From Streptomyces cellulosae (lineage in GTDB: Bacteria; Actinomycetota; Actinomycetes; Streptomycetales; Streptomycetaceae): DNA of 64,000 nt. Below the pieces are notes generated by a model. That model searched no databases and was not told where the DNA came from. It saw nothing but the letters and a program-made list of their open reading frames with translations. Shown here one piece after another: positions 46,994 through 56,120 of the stretch; position 1 is the first letter of the stretch, and each line of letters begins with the position of its first letter. The stretch lies in contig NZ_JOEV01000036.1 in assembly GCF_000721105.1 (NCBI RefSeq), positions 1 through 64,000 on the forward strand. Reading direction: 5' to 3'. The position numbers and the translations under genes were made by a program.

Positions 46994-48730
46994 ATGAAGC
47001 ACTGGATCACCGACTGGCAGCGCAACGAGCGACTGCCCCACTACACCCGCGCCAACGCGGGCGAGACCCTGCCGGAGCCGGCCAGCCCGCTGGGCTGGAG
47101 CCTGGTCTGGGGGCGCGGTCTGCAGGGCTGGCGCCGCGGCTTCATCGACTTCAGCATCTACCGCGAGGAGGAGATCGCCGGCAGCCGGCCTCCGTTCGTG
47201 GGAGTCTTCGGCGGCTACTTCTACCTCAACCTCTCGCACCTGCGGCTGTTCGGCATCCGCATGGGCCAGACCGCGGCCGATATCGACGCGGCCTTCGTCG
47301 GCCAGCGCTCCGACACCCCGGTGTACGTGGCGCACCCCGACGACCAGGACGCGGAGCTGACGGCCAAGGCCGGCGGGATTCTGGGGCAGATGCTCGGCCA
47401 GACCGGCTACCCGGAGGGCGACGCCGACCATGAGCGGCTGCGCCGGATCCGTCGCGAGCGGCCCGACCTGACGCAGCTGTCCGACGCCGAGCTGGTGGCG
47501 CGTGCCCGCGGCCTGCTGGACGAGGTGGAGACCACCTTCCAGAGGCATGTCGAGTCCTCGCTGCCCGCATCGGTCGGACCGGCGATCCTCGGCCCGCTGT
47601 GCGCGAGCATCGACCGTCCCGGCGCGATGCTCGACCTCATCAGCGGTCTGGGGGACGTGGACTCGGCGGGCCCCTCGGCGGGCCTGTGGACGCTGTCCCG
47701 GCAGGTGGTGGCCTCCGCCGAACTGACGGCACTGTTCGACCAGGGGCCGGCCGCGGTGGAGCAGGCGCTCGAGGGAGCGACCGGGGACGTGAAGACGTTC
47801 CGGGACTCCTTCGACGAGTTCCTCGCCGAGTCCGGCGACCGCGGCCCCAACGAGTGGGACATCCACGCGCTGTCCTGGGAGGCCGCCCCGATCCAGGCAC
47901 TGTCCCTGGTGGACCGGATCCGGCACAGCTCCGACGGTGATTCTCCGGCGGCCCGGCACGAGCGGCTCACGGCTCACCGTCAGGCGACGGCCGCAGAGGT
48001 GCGGGGCGCCCTCCCCGAGGACGCGCAGCCGATGTTCGACGCCGGAATGCACGCGTCCACCGTGTGGATCCCGGCGCGCGAGCGGACCAAGGCCAACTGC
48101 GTCACCGTCATCAACGAGATCCGGATGGCACTCCGCGAGCTCGGCCGCCGCGGTGTCGAGGCAGGACGCTTCGCGCAGCCCGAAGACGTGATGATGCTGC
48201 TGGACACCGAGCTCGACGACTATGTCGCCGATCCGGACCCCTTCGGCTCCGTCATCACCCAGCGGCTGCACGAATACGAAGAACTCCGGGAACTGGAACC
48301 GCCGTTCTTCATCGCGGACGACTCCCGGACCGAGATCGACAGCTGGCCGCGACGCAGCGAGGAGCACACCGAGGCCGCTGTCGGGGGCGACGTCCTCAAG
48401 GGCGTCGGTGGCAGCCACGGCACCTACACCGGCAGGGTCCGGGTCGTCACCGACCCGGCCTCGTGCGAGGCGCTGGAGCCGGGCGAGGTACTGGTGGCGC
48501 CGATCACCGACGCCGCCTGGACCCCGCTGTTCCTGGTCGCCGGCGCGGCCGTGGTGGACGTGGGCGCGCTCAACAGCCACGCCGTCGTGGTCTGCCGCGA
48601 GCTCGGCATCCCGGCCGTCATCTCCGTCGAAGACGGCACGCAACGGCTGCGGGACGGCATGATGATCACGGTCGACGGCACCAAGGGCACGGTCACCGTG
48701 GACAGCGTCCCGGCGGCCCTTGCCATCTGA
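46994..48730 (+). CDS. PEP-utilizing-enzyme-like protein with C-terminal phosphohistidine swivel domain
   Basis: This protein has 578 residues. The first 460 have no strong family signature beyond an early YTRANAGETLPEPASPLGWSL word seen in rifampin-phosphotransferase/PEP-synthase-like proteins, and long helices. The C-terminal 100 residues are a swivel domain with phosphorylatable H529 in GALNSHAVVVCRELGIPAV and GTKGTVTV at the end. There is no ATP-grasp domain and no PEP barrel, so phosphate must come from another protein, as in the split phenylphosphate synthase. ATG 46994 is used; GTG 46958 overlapping the SDR stop is an alternative. The operon context suggests phosphorylation of an aromatic or alcohol intermediate (inference). 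Confidence 0.72.
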   Translation: MKHWITDWQRNERLPHYTRANAGETLPEPASPLGWSLVWGRGLQGWRRGFIDFSIYREEEIAGSRPPFVGVFGGYFYLNLSHLRLFGIRMGQTAADIDAAFVGQRSDTPVYVAHPDDQDAELTAKAGGILGQMLGQTGYPEGDADHERLRRIRRERPDLTQLSDAELVARARGLLDEVETTFQRHVESSLPASVGPAILGPLCASIDRPGAMLDLISGLGDVDSAGPSAGLWTLSRQVVASAELTALFDQGPAAVEQALEGATGDVKTFRDSFDEFLAESGDRGPNEWDIHALSWEAAPIQALSLVDRIRHSSDGDSPAARHERLTAHRQATAAEVRGALPEDAQPMFDAGMHASTVWIPARERTKANCVTVINEIRMALRELGRRGVEAGRFAQPEDVMMLLDTELDDYVADPDPFGSVITQRLHEYEELRELEPPFFIADDSRTEIDSWPRRSEEHTEAAVGGDVLKGVGGSHGTYTGRVRVVTDPASCEALEPGEVLVAPITDAAWTPLFLVAGAAVVDVGALNSHAVVVCRELGIPAVISVEDGTQRLRDGMMITVDGTKGTVTVDSVPAALAI

Positions 48731-48739
48731 ACGGCCCGT

Positions 48740-48777
48740 GGGCCCGCCGCTTCTTCCTGACAGAGGGCGGCGGGCCC
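48740..48777 (+). terminator. Hairpin after the swivel-domain gene
   Basis: GGGCCCGCCGC (48740-48750) pairs perfectly with GCGGCGGGCCC (48767-48777) across a 16-base loop. It may end or attenuate the Rieske operon before the monooxygenase gene. Confidence 0.55.
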
Positions 48778-48803
48778 CGGGCATGACCGCGGAAGGGACC
48801 AGC

Positions 48804-49130
48804 ATGGCTGAGGAGAACACGGGCGAGATCATCGTCGCCGGGTGGATGGACTACGAACCCGCGGACCGCTACCCGATGCTCGGACACCTCGTCGAGGTCG
48901 GACGGCGCACCCGCGAGGAGGAGCCCGGCTGTCTCGACTACGCGATGACGGCGGACCCCACCGACGTTCGCCGGATCCGGGTGTACGAGCGGTGGGTGTC
49001 CCAGCAGGCCCTCGACGAGCACTTCACGACCGCGCACATCAAGGACTTCCGGGCGGCCACGACGGGGCTGACCCGGGTCGGGATCGCCATGGACGTCTTC
49101 AGCGTGGGGGCGGCACGTTCCCTGCGCTAG
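48804..49130 (+). CDS. Antibiotic biosynthesis monooxygenase (ABM) domain protein
   Basis: This 108-residue dimeric ferredoxin-like fold protein has IIVAGWMDYEPADRYPMLGH, TREEEPGCLDYAMTAD, and VYERWVSQQALDEHFTTAH. ABM proteins include cofactor-free quinone-forming monooxygenases and heme-degrading enzymes; small catabolic members often act on phenolic intermediates. ATG 48804 has GGAAGGG 6 bases upstream. It is 73 bases downstream of the swivel gene, with a hairpin between. Confidence 0.85.
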   Translation: MAEENTGEIIVAGWMDYEPADRYPMLGHLVEVGRRTREEEPGCLDYAMTADPTDVRRIRVYERWVSQQALDEHFTTAHIKDFRAATTGLTRVGIAMDVFSVGAARSLR

Positions 49131-49272
49131 GCGCCTCCTGGGACTTTTCTTGAAATGGGCCAAACAAGCCTACTGAAGGACAAAGTTCTAATATCTACAG
49201 GAGAGCGGGCGATTCCTCGACCGGTGGACGGCCGGGCGGCGCGGCGAAGGCCCGATGAGGGAAGTGATCCAC

Positions 49273-52206
49273 ATGGGCTCTGTGGGGGATTCCATCGGTC
49301 CCTCGCATGCCCGTGAGCGGTTCCTGGAGGGCGGCCCGGTCGAGGGGGACGTACGGGACCTGATTCTGAGTTCCTGGCAGCGCTCCGTGCTCCTCGGTCT
49401 CTCGCCGGACCAGACCGAGCTCCCCTATCGCGAGGACGTCGACCTCGACAGCCGACTCGTGCACGCGGCCCGGCCGGTGCTCGACTGGCTGCGGTCCAGA
49501 TTCGACGGCCGCACCATGAACATAGCCCTGGCCGACGCGAGTGGAACGGTGCTGCAGCGTCGCTTCGGCCTGGCGTCCATGGCCGGGCAACTCGCTCCCA
49601 TCCAGAGCGTTCCGGGATTCGTCTTCGCCGAGGAGGTCGCCGGAACCAACGGCATCGGGATCGCGCTCGCGGAACGGCGGCTGTGCCACGTCCACGGGGC
49701 CGAGCACTTCGCCCAGCGCTCACAGTCCAACGCCTGCTCGGCGATCCCCGTGCACAACCTGCTCAGCGGAGGGATCGAGGGCATCCTCTCCCTCGGATAC
49801 CCGCGCACCGACGTGGATCCCACGATGGACACCGTGATACGCGAGGCGGCCCACGCCATCGAGCGGCGGCTCCTGGCGGAGAACTCCGCGCGAGAACGGG
49901 GGCTGCTGAACGCCTATCTCGACGCCAGGCGCGGTGCGCGGGCCGGAGCGACGACGGGCGGGAACGGGCAGCTGCTCCGGGTGGACGAGCTGGTCCACAG
50001 CGGGCTCAGCCGTCGCGACCAGACGGTCCTCGAGGAGAAGGCCGCCGAGCTGATCTCCTCGGCCAAACGAGCAGGCGTCGAGGTGTCTCTCTCCAACGGC
50101 CAACGGGTCGTCCTGCTGAGCCATGCCGTGACGAGCGTCTCCGGCGTGGAGGGCGTCGCCGTCGAGGCGGTCCTCATCGACGCCGGGCAGTGGCCCGCCG
50201 GACTCACACATCCGCCCGCGCAGCGCAGCCCCACGGCAAAGAAAGCCGTGACACCCGTCATCCTGCCGCCCGGACACCCTGCCGACCTGGCACTCTTCCG
50301 GCCCGCCCGCACTCAGACGGATGCGGCGGCCGCGGCGCAGGCGCAGGTCACGAGCGTTCACACAGCCGAGCCGGCCGCCGAGCCGCACAGCGCCGGCAGC
50401 CGCACCGACGGCATGGCCGACGGACGACTGGTGCTGCTGGGCGAGCGGGGGGTGGGCATGCACGCCGTCGCGGCACGGCAGCGCCTGGAGCTGCTGTCCG
50501 AGGCCAGCACCCGCATCGGCACCACACTGGATGTGCCCCGTACCGCCCTCGAACTCGCCGAGATGGCCGTACCGCGCCTGGCCGACTTCGTCACCATCGA
50601 CCTGTCCGAGGCGGTTCTGCGTGGCGAGGAGTCCGCCGATCCCCGCACCGACCTGCACCGCAGAGTGATCCACGGCATCCGCGACGACGGCCCCTTCTGC
50701 GCGCTCGGTGAGCGGGTCGACCTGCATCCCGCCACTGCCCAGTTCCGCTGCCTGGCCCATGGACAGGCAGTGCTGGAACCCGACCTGCGCATCACCGCCG
50801 GCCGGCTCCCCCAGGACCCGGAGCACACCGGACGCCTTCTCGCGTACGGTCTGCGCTCCCTCATCACCGCCCCGCTGCTCGCCCGCGGTGTCGTCCTGGG
50901 CATCGTCAGCTTCTACCGCACGCGAGAGCGCGCCCCCTTCTCGGACGACGACCGTTCGCTGGCCCAGGAACTCGCCGCCCGGGCCGCCGTCTGCGTCGAC
51001 AACGCCCGCCGCTACACCCGCGAACACACCATGGTCCTGGCCCTGCAGCGCAGCCTGCTGCCGCACCGCCTGCCCGAGCAGGACGCCGTCGAGGTCGCCC
51101 ATCGCTATCTGCCCGCCGAGTCCGGAGTCGGCGGCGACTGGTTCGACGTCATCCCCCTCTCCGGCACCCGCGTCGCGCTGGTCGTCGGCGACGTCGTCGG
51201 CCACGGCCTGCACGCCGCCGTCACCATGGGCCGACTGCGTATCGCCGCACGCAACTTCGCCGAGCTGGACCTGGCGCCCGACGAGGTCCTCACCCAGCTC
51301 GACAACCTCGTCGCCCGCCTCGACCGGGACGAGGGCAGCGAGGAACCGGGCGCGAGCGGCACCGGCATCATCGGCGCCACCTGCCTGTACGCCATATACG
51401 ACCCCACCTCGCAGCAGTGCGTCCTGGCACGCGCCGGCCACCCCCCGCCCGCGCTGGTCCATCCCGACGGCACGGTGACGTTCCCCGACCTGCCCGCGGG
51501 TCCGCCCCTCGGACTGGGCGGCCTGCCCTTCGAAACCGCCGAGATCCATGTCCCCGAAGGCAGCCGGCTGGCCCTCTACACCGACGGACTCATCGAAGAC
51601 CGCCACCGCGACATCGACACGGCTCTCGACCAGCTGCGGGCCGCCCTGGCCCGGTCGGACCCCTCGCCCGAGGACACCTGCCGGGCGGTGGTGGACGCCG
51701 TGGTGCCCGACCACCCCGCCGACGACATCGCGCTGCTCGTCGCCCGTACCCGGACCCTGGACCCCGACCGGATCGCGACCTGGGACCTCCCCGCCGACCC
51801 GGCTCGTGTCTCCGGACTGCGCGCCGACGTCGCCCGGCGGCTCACCGACTGGGGGCTGGGCGAGGCCGTCTTCTCCGCCGAACTGTTGCTCAGTGAGCTG
51901 GTCACCAACGCCATCCGCCACGCGAGCGGTCCCCTGCGGGTACGCGTCGTCCACGGCCGTTCCCTGATCTTCGAGGTCGCCGACACCAGCAGCACCGCCC
52001 CCCGGCTGCGTCACGCGTCCGCCACCGACGAAGGGGGTCGCGGCCTGTTTCTCGTCGCACAGCTCGCCCAGGCGTGGGGCGCTCGCTACACCGGCGACGG
52101 CAAGGTCATCTGGGCCGAGTGCGCCCTGGATGTTCCTGCGGGAATCCCGGTCGCCGCCGGGATAGATTGGGATGACATTCCCGACATCGTTCCCGACATC
52201 GAATAA
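49273..52206 (+). CDS. GAF-sensor SpoIIE phosphatase with C-terminal HATPase domain
   Basis: This protein has 977 residues. The N-terminus (about 30-220) is the GAF sensor type found in AcoR-like sigma-54 activators: SWQRSVLLGLSPDQTELPY, NGIGIALAERRLCHVHGAEHF and IPVHNLLSGGIEGILSL. A second GAF (about 410-570), a SpoIIE/PP2C phosphatase (about 600-790; GVGGDWFDVIPL, VVGDVVGHGLHAA, DDIALLVART) and an RsbW-like ATPase domain (about 820-930; LLLSELVTNAIRHASG, GGRGLFLVAQLA) follow. It should sense a small molecule and control a sigma-factor switch; no such genes are adjacent. ATG 49273 has GGGAAG 8 bases upstream; ATG 49255 is also in frame. Confidence 0.88.
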   Translation: MGSVGDSIGPSHARERFLEGGPVEGDVRDLILSSWQRSVLLGLSPDQTELPYREDVDLDSRLVHAARPVLDWLRSRFDGRTMNIALADASGTVLQRRFGLASMAGQLAPIQSVPGFVFAEEVAGTNGIGIALAERRLCHVHGAEHFAQRSQSNACSAIPVHNLLSGGIEGILSLGYPRTDVDPTMDTVIREAAHAIERRLLAENSARERGLLNAYLDARRGARAGATTGGNGQLLRVDELVHSGLSRRDQTVLEEKAAELISSAKRAGVEVSLSNGQRVVLLSHAVTSVSGVEGVAVEAVLIDAGQWPAGLTHPPAQRSPTAKKAVTPVILPPGHPADLALFRPARTQTDAAAAAQAQVTSVHTAEPAAEPHSAGSRTDGMADGRLVLLGERGVGMHAVAARQRLELLSEASTRIGTTLDVPRTALELAEMAVPRLADFVTIDLSEAVLRGEESADPRTDLHRRVIHGIRDDGPFCALGERVDLHPATAQFRCLAHGQAVLEPDLRITAGRLPQDPEHTGRLLAYGLRSLITAPLLARGVVLGIVSFYRTRERAPFSDDDRSLAQELAARAAVCVDNARRYTREHTMVLALQRSLLPHRLPEQDAVEVAHRYLPAESGVGGDWFDVIPLSGTRVALVVGDVVGHGLHAAVTMGRLRIAARNFAELDLAPDEVLTQLDNLVARLDRDEGSEEPGASGTGIIGATCLYAIYDPTSQQCVLARAGHPPPALVHPDGTVTFPDLPAGPPLGLGGLPFETAEIHVPEGSRLALYTDGLIEDRHRDIDTALDQLRAALARSDPSPEDTCRAVVDAVVPDHPADDIALLVARTRTLDPDRIATWDLPADPARVSGLRADVARRLTDWGLGEAVFSAELLLSELVTNAIRHASGPLRVRVVHGRSLIFEVADTSSTAPRLRHASATDEGGRGLFLVAQLAQAWGARYTGDGKVIWAECALDVPAGIPVAAGIDWDDIPDIVPDIE

Positions 52207-52264
52207 GTGAGCTGCGCCGGTGCGGTCGGGAAGGAACTCGCAAGCCGATCCCCGGAGAGAGTCC

Positions 52265-53824
52265 GTGCACGACGCTCCCGACGACTCGACAAGCAGATCC
52301 GCGGGCCGCGGCCGGGACCCTCTGGTCCGGATCCGGGGTCTCGGCAAACGGTTCGGCGGCACCCGTGCGCTGGCCGAGGTCGACCTCGACGTCCATCGTG
52401 GCGCGGTCCTCGCCCTGCTGGGTCCCAACGGCGCGGGGAAATCCACTCTCATCAAGGTGCTCGCCGGTGTGCATCACGCCGACGAGGGCGAGGTCATCGT
52501 GGCCGGCCACCCGCTCGGCACGGCCGCGGCCGCCCGGCACATGGCCTTCATCCACCAGGACCTCGGCCTCGTCGAGTGGATGACGGTCGCCGAGAACATC
52601 GCCCTGGGCACCGGCTATCCGCGCCACCGTGGACTGATCTCCTGGCGGAAGGCACGCGAGAGGTGCGTGGACGCCCTGGAGATCGTCGCCGGACACCTCG
52701 CGCCCGACGCCCGCATCGCCGACCTGACCCGCGCCGAGCGTTCGCTGGTCGCCATCGCGCGGGCACTGTCGACCCGTGCGGAACTCGTCGTGCTGGACGA
52801 GCCGACCGCCAGCCTCCCCGCGGCCGACTGCGTCCGCCTCTTCCACGTCCTGCGCGAGTTGCGCGACCGCGACCGCGGCATCATCTACGTCAGCCACCGG
52901 CTCGACGAGGTGTACCAGGTCGCCGACTCCTTCGCCGTCCTGCGCGACGGCCGGATCATCAGCCGGGGCCCCCTGGCCGGCCACAGCCCCGCCCGCCTCG
53001 TGCGGGACATCGTGGGCCGCGACCCTGCACGCCGGCCGCCCGCCGCCGTTCCGGGCCCCGCCCCCGGTGCCCGGGCCGTCCTGCGTCTCGACGACGTGCG
53101 GACCGAGAACGCCGGCCCGGTCGACCTGAGGCTGCGCTCCGGCGAGATCCTCGGCATGGTGGGCCTCATCGGCGCCGGTCACATGGACCTGGGCAGGGCA
53201 GTGGCCGGGGTCCGGCCCTTCCTGGGCGGGCGTGCGCTGCTGGACGGGCGGCCCTACCACCCGCGTACGGTCGCCGCCGCCGTCGGCGCGGGTGTGGGTT
53301 TCGCGACCAGCAACCGTCAGGAGGAGGGCTGCGCCGCCGACCTGACCGTACGGGAGAACCTGCTGGCCAACCCCCGCGCCGGCGGCCTGCCGGGGCCGCG
53401 CTGGATCAGTCCCCGGCGTGAGCGCGGCAAGGCCATGGCTCTCGTCGAACGCTTCCGGGTGCGCCCCCGCGACAGTGAGGCACCGATCGCCGTCCTGTCC
53501 GGTGGCAACCAGCAGAAGGTCATGCTCGGCCGGTGGCTCCGCATGAACCGCCGGCTGCTGATCCTCGAGGAGCCGACGGCCGGAGTGGACGTGGGCGCCA
53601 AGGCGGAGATCCATCGCCTGCTGGACGACGAGCTGGCCACCGGGCTCGCCGTTCTGCTCATCTCCACCGATTTCGAGGAGGTCGCGCAGGTGTGCCACCG
53701 CGCTCTGGTGTTCGTCCGCGGGACCGTGGCGGCCGAGCTGACCGGCGAGGCCCTCACCGTCGCCCGGCTCACCCACACCGCGTCGGCCCTGCCGCCCCTC
53801 ACCGGACCGGAGACGGACGGATGA
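52265..53824 (+). CDS. Ribose-type ABC importer, ATPase with two nucleotide-binding domains
   Basis: This 519-residue protein has the RbsA/XylG layout. The first half has Walker A LGPNGAGKST, a divergent signature (LTRAERSLVAIARAL) and Walker B LVVLDEPTASL. The second half has a degenerate Walker A (GLIGAGHMDLG) but an intact signature LSGGNQQKVMLG and LLILEEPTAGVDVG. It powers import with the permease and lipoprotein that follow. GTG 52265 has GGAGAG upstream. Its stop overlaps the permease ATG. Confidence 0.92.
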   Translation: MHDAPDDSTSRSAGRGRDPLVRIRGLGKRFGGTRALAEVDLDVHRGAVLALLGPNGAGKSTLIKVLAGVHHADEGEVIVAGHPLGTAAAARHMAFIHQDLGLVEWMTVAENIALGTGYPRHRGLISWRKARERCVDALEIVAGHLAPDARIADLTRAERSLVAIARALSTRAELVVLDEPTASLPAADCVRLFHVLRELRDRDRGIIYVSHRLDEVYQVADSFAVLRDGRIISRGPLAGHSPARLVRDIVGRDPARRPPAAVPGPAPGARAVLRLDDVRTENAGPVDLRLRSGEILGMVGLIGAGHMDLGRAVAGVRPFLGGRALLDGRPYHPRTVAAAVGAGVGFATSNRQEEGCAADLTVRENLLANPRAGGLPGPRWISPRRERGKAMALVERFRVRPRDSEAPIAVLSGGNQQKVMLGRWLRMNRRLLILEEPTAGVDVGAKAEIHRLLDDELATGLAVLLISTDFEEVAQVCHRALVFVRGTVAAELTGEALTVARLTHTASALPPLTGPETDG

Positions 53825-54918
53825 GCGACGAACCGGCGGACGACGGGACGACCCGACCACCGTCGCCGCCCTCCGCGCCCCGGCCCCGGCCCCGGCCGAG
53901 CCGCTCCCCGGGGCAGTTCATCGGGGCGTACGGACTGCTCGCGCTCGCCGTCCTGCTCTTCCTCGTCTTCTCCCTGGTCCTGCCCGGCACCTTCCCCACG
54001 CTCGACAACATCTCCTCGATCCTGTCCAACCAGTCGGTCCCCGCGATCCTCGCCCTCGGCGCGATGGTCCCCATCGTCACGGGCAAGTTCGACCTGTCCA
54101 TCGGCTACCTGCTCGGCCTGGCGCACGTCGTGGTGCTCCAGCTGATCGTCAGCACCGGCTGGCCGTGGCCGCTCGCCTGCTCGGTGGTCCTCGTGGGCGG
54201 GGCGGTCGTCGGTGTCGTCAACGGCGTCGTCGTCGAGTTCGCGCGGATCGACTCCTTCATCGCCACCCTCGGCACCGGCAGCGTCCTGTACGCCGTCACC
54301 GGCTGGATCACCGGCGGCACCCGCGTCGTCCCCGGGCCGGACGGACTGCCGCCGGCCTTCACCGACCTCTACGACTCCACGTTCCTCGGCCTGCCGGTGC
54401 CCGCGTTCTACGTCCTGGCGCTGACCTTCGTGCTCTGGCTGCTGCTGGAACGACTGCCGCTGGGCCGCTACCTCTATGTCATCGGCGCGAACCCCCGCGC
54501 CGCCGATCTGGTCGGCATTCCCACACGCCGCTACAGCGTCTGCGCGTTCACCCTGTCCGGGCTGATCGTCAGCTTCGCCGGCGTCCTGCTCGCCGCTCAG
54601 CAGCAGATCGGCAACCCCAGCGTCGGTCTGGACTACCTTCTGCCGGCCTTCGTCGGGGCCCTGCTCGGCTCCACCGCGATCAGGCCCGGTCGCCCCAACG
54701 CCCTGGGCACCCTCGTGGCGGTCGCCGTCCTCGCCATCGGGCTGGCCGGCATCGGCCAGCTCGGCGCGCAGTTCTGGGTCACCCCGCTGTTCAACGGCGT
54801 CACGCTGCTGCTCGCAGTCGGCTTCGCCGGGTACTCCGCCCGCCGTCGACTGCGCTCCGGCGCCACCGCGAACCGTCCTGACAGCGTGGTGACGGGCACC
54901 AGCAAGGAGCACCCGTGA
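53821..54918 (+). CDS. Ribose-type ABC importer, permease
   Basis: This 365-residue membrane protein has a proline/arginine-rich cytoplasmic N-terminus (1-35) and about nine hydrophobic segments. Family words are ILALGAMVPIVTGKFDLSIGYL, VNGVVVEFARIDSFIATLGT, and GRYLYVIGANPRAADLVGIP, as in RbsC/AraH-type BPD_transp_2 permeases. It is translationally coupled on both sides (ATGA at the start, GTGA at the end). Confidence 0.92.
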   Translation: MSDEPADDGTTRPPSPPSAPRPRPRPSRSPGQFIGAYGLLALAVLLFLVFSLVLPGTFPTLDNISSILSNQSVPAILALGAMVPIVTGKFDLSIGYLLGLAHVVVLQLIVSTGWPWPLACSVVLVGGAVVGVVNGVVVEFARIDSFIATLGTGSVLYAVTGWITGGTRVVPGPDGLPPAFTDLYDSTFLGLPVPAFYVLALTFVLWLLLERLPLGRYLYVIGANPRAADLVGIPTRRYSVCAFTLSGLIVSFAGVLLAAQQQIGNPSVGLDYLLPAFVGALLGSTAIRPGRPNALGTLVAVAVLAIGLAGIGQLGAQFWVTPLFNGVTLLLAVGFAGYSARRRLRSGATANRPDSVVTGTSKEHP

Positions 54919-56063
54919 TCTCGTACCACCGGGCCGCCCCCGCCCTCGCGGCCCTCATCACGGTCGTCGTCACCGTCGTCGGCTGTGAGCGAGGCTCGTC
55001 CACCGGTCCGGGAAACCCCTCCGAAGGGGTCACGAGGGCCGGTTGCCCGGCCGCCCTCGCCAAGGCGAGATCCGCCGTCCGGCAGGCCGAGAAGGTGGAC
55101 GTGTCCTGGAACGGCCCCACCACCGGACCCACGGCACTGCCGGGCAGGACGATCGTCTACGTCGCACAGACCATGACCAATCCCGGAGTCGCGGGCGTCG
55201 CGAAGGGCCTGCGGGAGGCCGCGCGGGTGATCGGCTGGAAGGTCAGGGTCATCGACGGGCAGGGCACCCCCGCCGGCATCCAGGCGGCTCTGAGCGAGGC
55301 GGTCGGCGTCAGACCCTCCGGCATCGTCCTCGGCGGCTTCGATCCCAACGCGACCTCGTCCCAGCTCGCGCGGGCCGACGCGGCGCGCATCCCGCTCATC
55401 GGCTGGCACGCGGTCGGCTCCCCGGGGCCGAGCAGGCACCCGAAGCTCTTCACCAACGTCACGACCCGGGTCGGGGACGTCGCGGAGATCAGCGCCGACT
55501 GGATCATCGCGCGCTCCGGCGGCCGGGCCGGTGTCGTCGTCTTCACCGATGCCTCGATCCCCTTCGCCAGGAAGAAGTCCCAGCTGATCGAGAAGCAGCT
55601 GGCCACCTGCGCCGATGTGCGTCTCCTGGCGTCCGAGAACATCCCCATCCCGGACGCGAGCAGCCGTACCCCTCAGGAGGTCTCCTCCCTCCTCTCCCGC
55701 TTCGGCAGCAGGTGGACGTACTCCGTGGCCATCAACGACCTGTACTTCGCCGACGCCGCGCCCGCTCTGCGCGAGGCGGGGCGCGAGGGCTCGGGTCCCC
55801 CTTTCAACATCGGCGCCGGTGACGGCGACCCGTCGGCCTTCCAGCGCATCAACAGCGGGCAGTTCCAGGCCGCAACGGTCCCGGAGCCGCTCACCGAGCA
55901 GGGCTGGCAGATCGTCGACGAGTTCAACCGCGCCTTCGCCGGAAAGCCCGCCAGCGGATACGTCGCCCCGGTCCACATCGCCACGGCCGCCAACAGCGGC
56001 GGCGCGACGAGCTGGGATCCACCCGGGTACCGCGAGGGGTACCGGAAGATCTGGGGCAGGTGA
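54915..56063 (+). CDS. Ribose-type ABC importer, substrate-binding lipoprotein
   Basis: This 382-residue protein has a lipoprotein signal with the lipid-anchored cysteine at C24 (VTVVGC). The mature part is a two-lobed periplasmic binding fold of the sugar-binding (Peripla_BP_4-like) type: GRTIVYVAQTMTNPGVAGVA, GIVLGGFDPNATSS, VAINDLYFADAAPALREAG and GDPSAFQRINSGQFQAATV. The ligand is not known; context argues for the oxygenase substrate rather than a plain sugar. GTG 54915 overlaps the permease stop and has AAGGAG upstream. Confidence 0.88.
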   Translation: MISYHRAAPALAALITVVVTVVGCERGSSTGPGNPSEGVTRAGCPAALAKARSAVRQAEKVDVSWNGPTTGPTALPGRTIVYVAQTMTNPGVAGVAKGLREAARVIGWKVRVIDGQGTPAGIQAALSEAVGVRPSGIVLGGFDPNATSSQLARADAARIPLIGWHAVGSPGPSRHPKLFTNVTTRVGDVAEISADWIIARSGGRAGVVVFTDASIPFARKKSQLIEKQLATCADVRLLASENIPIPDASSRTPQEVSSLLSRFGSRWTYSVAINDLYFADAAPALREAGREGSGPPFNIGAGDGDPSAFQRINSGQFQAATVPEPLTEQGWQIVDEFNRAFAGKPASGYVAPVHIATAANSGGATSWDPPGYREGYRKIWGR

Positions 56064-56070
56064 GACCCGC

Positions 56071-56118
56071 GGCGACGGGCGGTGAGGCCGGCTCGGGACC
56101 GTGCGTCTGCCCGTCGCC
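56071..56118. terminator. Bidirectional hairpin terminator
   Basis: GGCGACGGGC (56071-56080) is perfectly complementary to GCCCGTCGCC (56109-56118) between convergent ABC importer and oxidoreductase genes. Confidence 0.6.
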
Positions 56119-56120
56119 CT

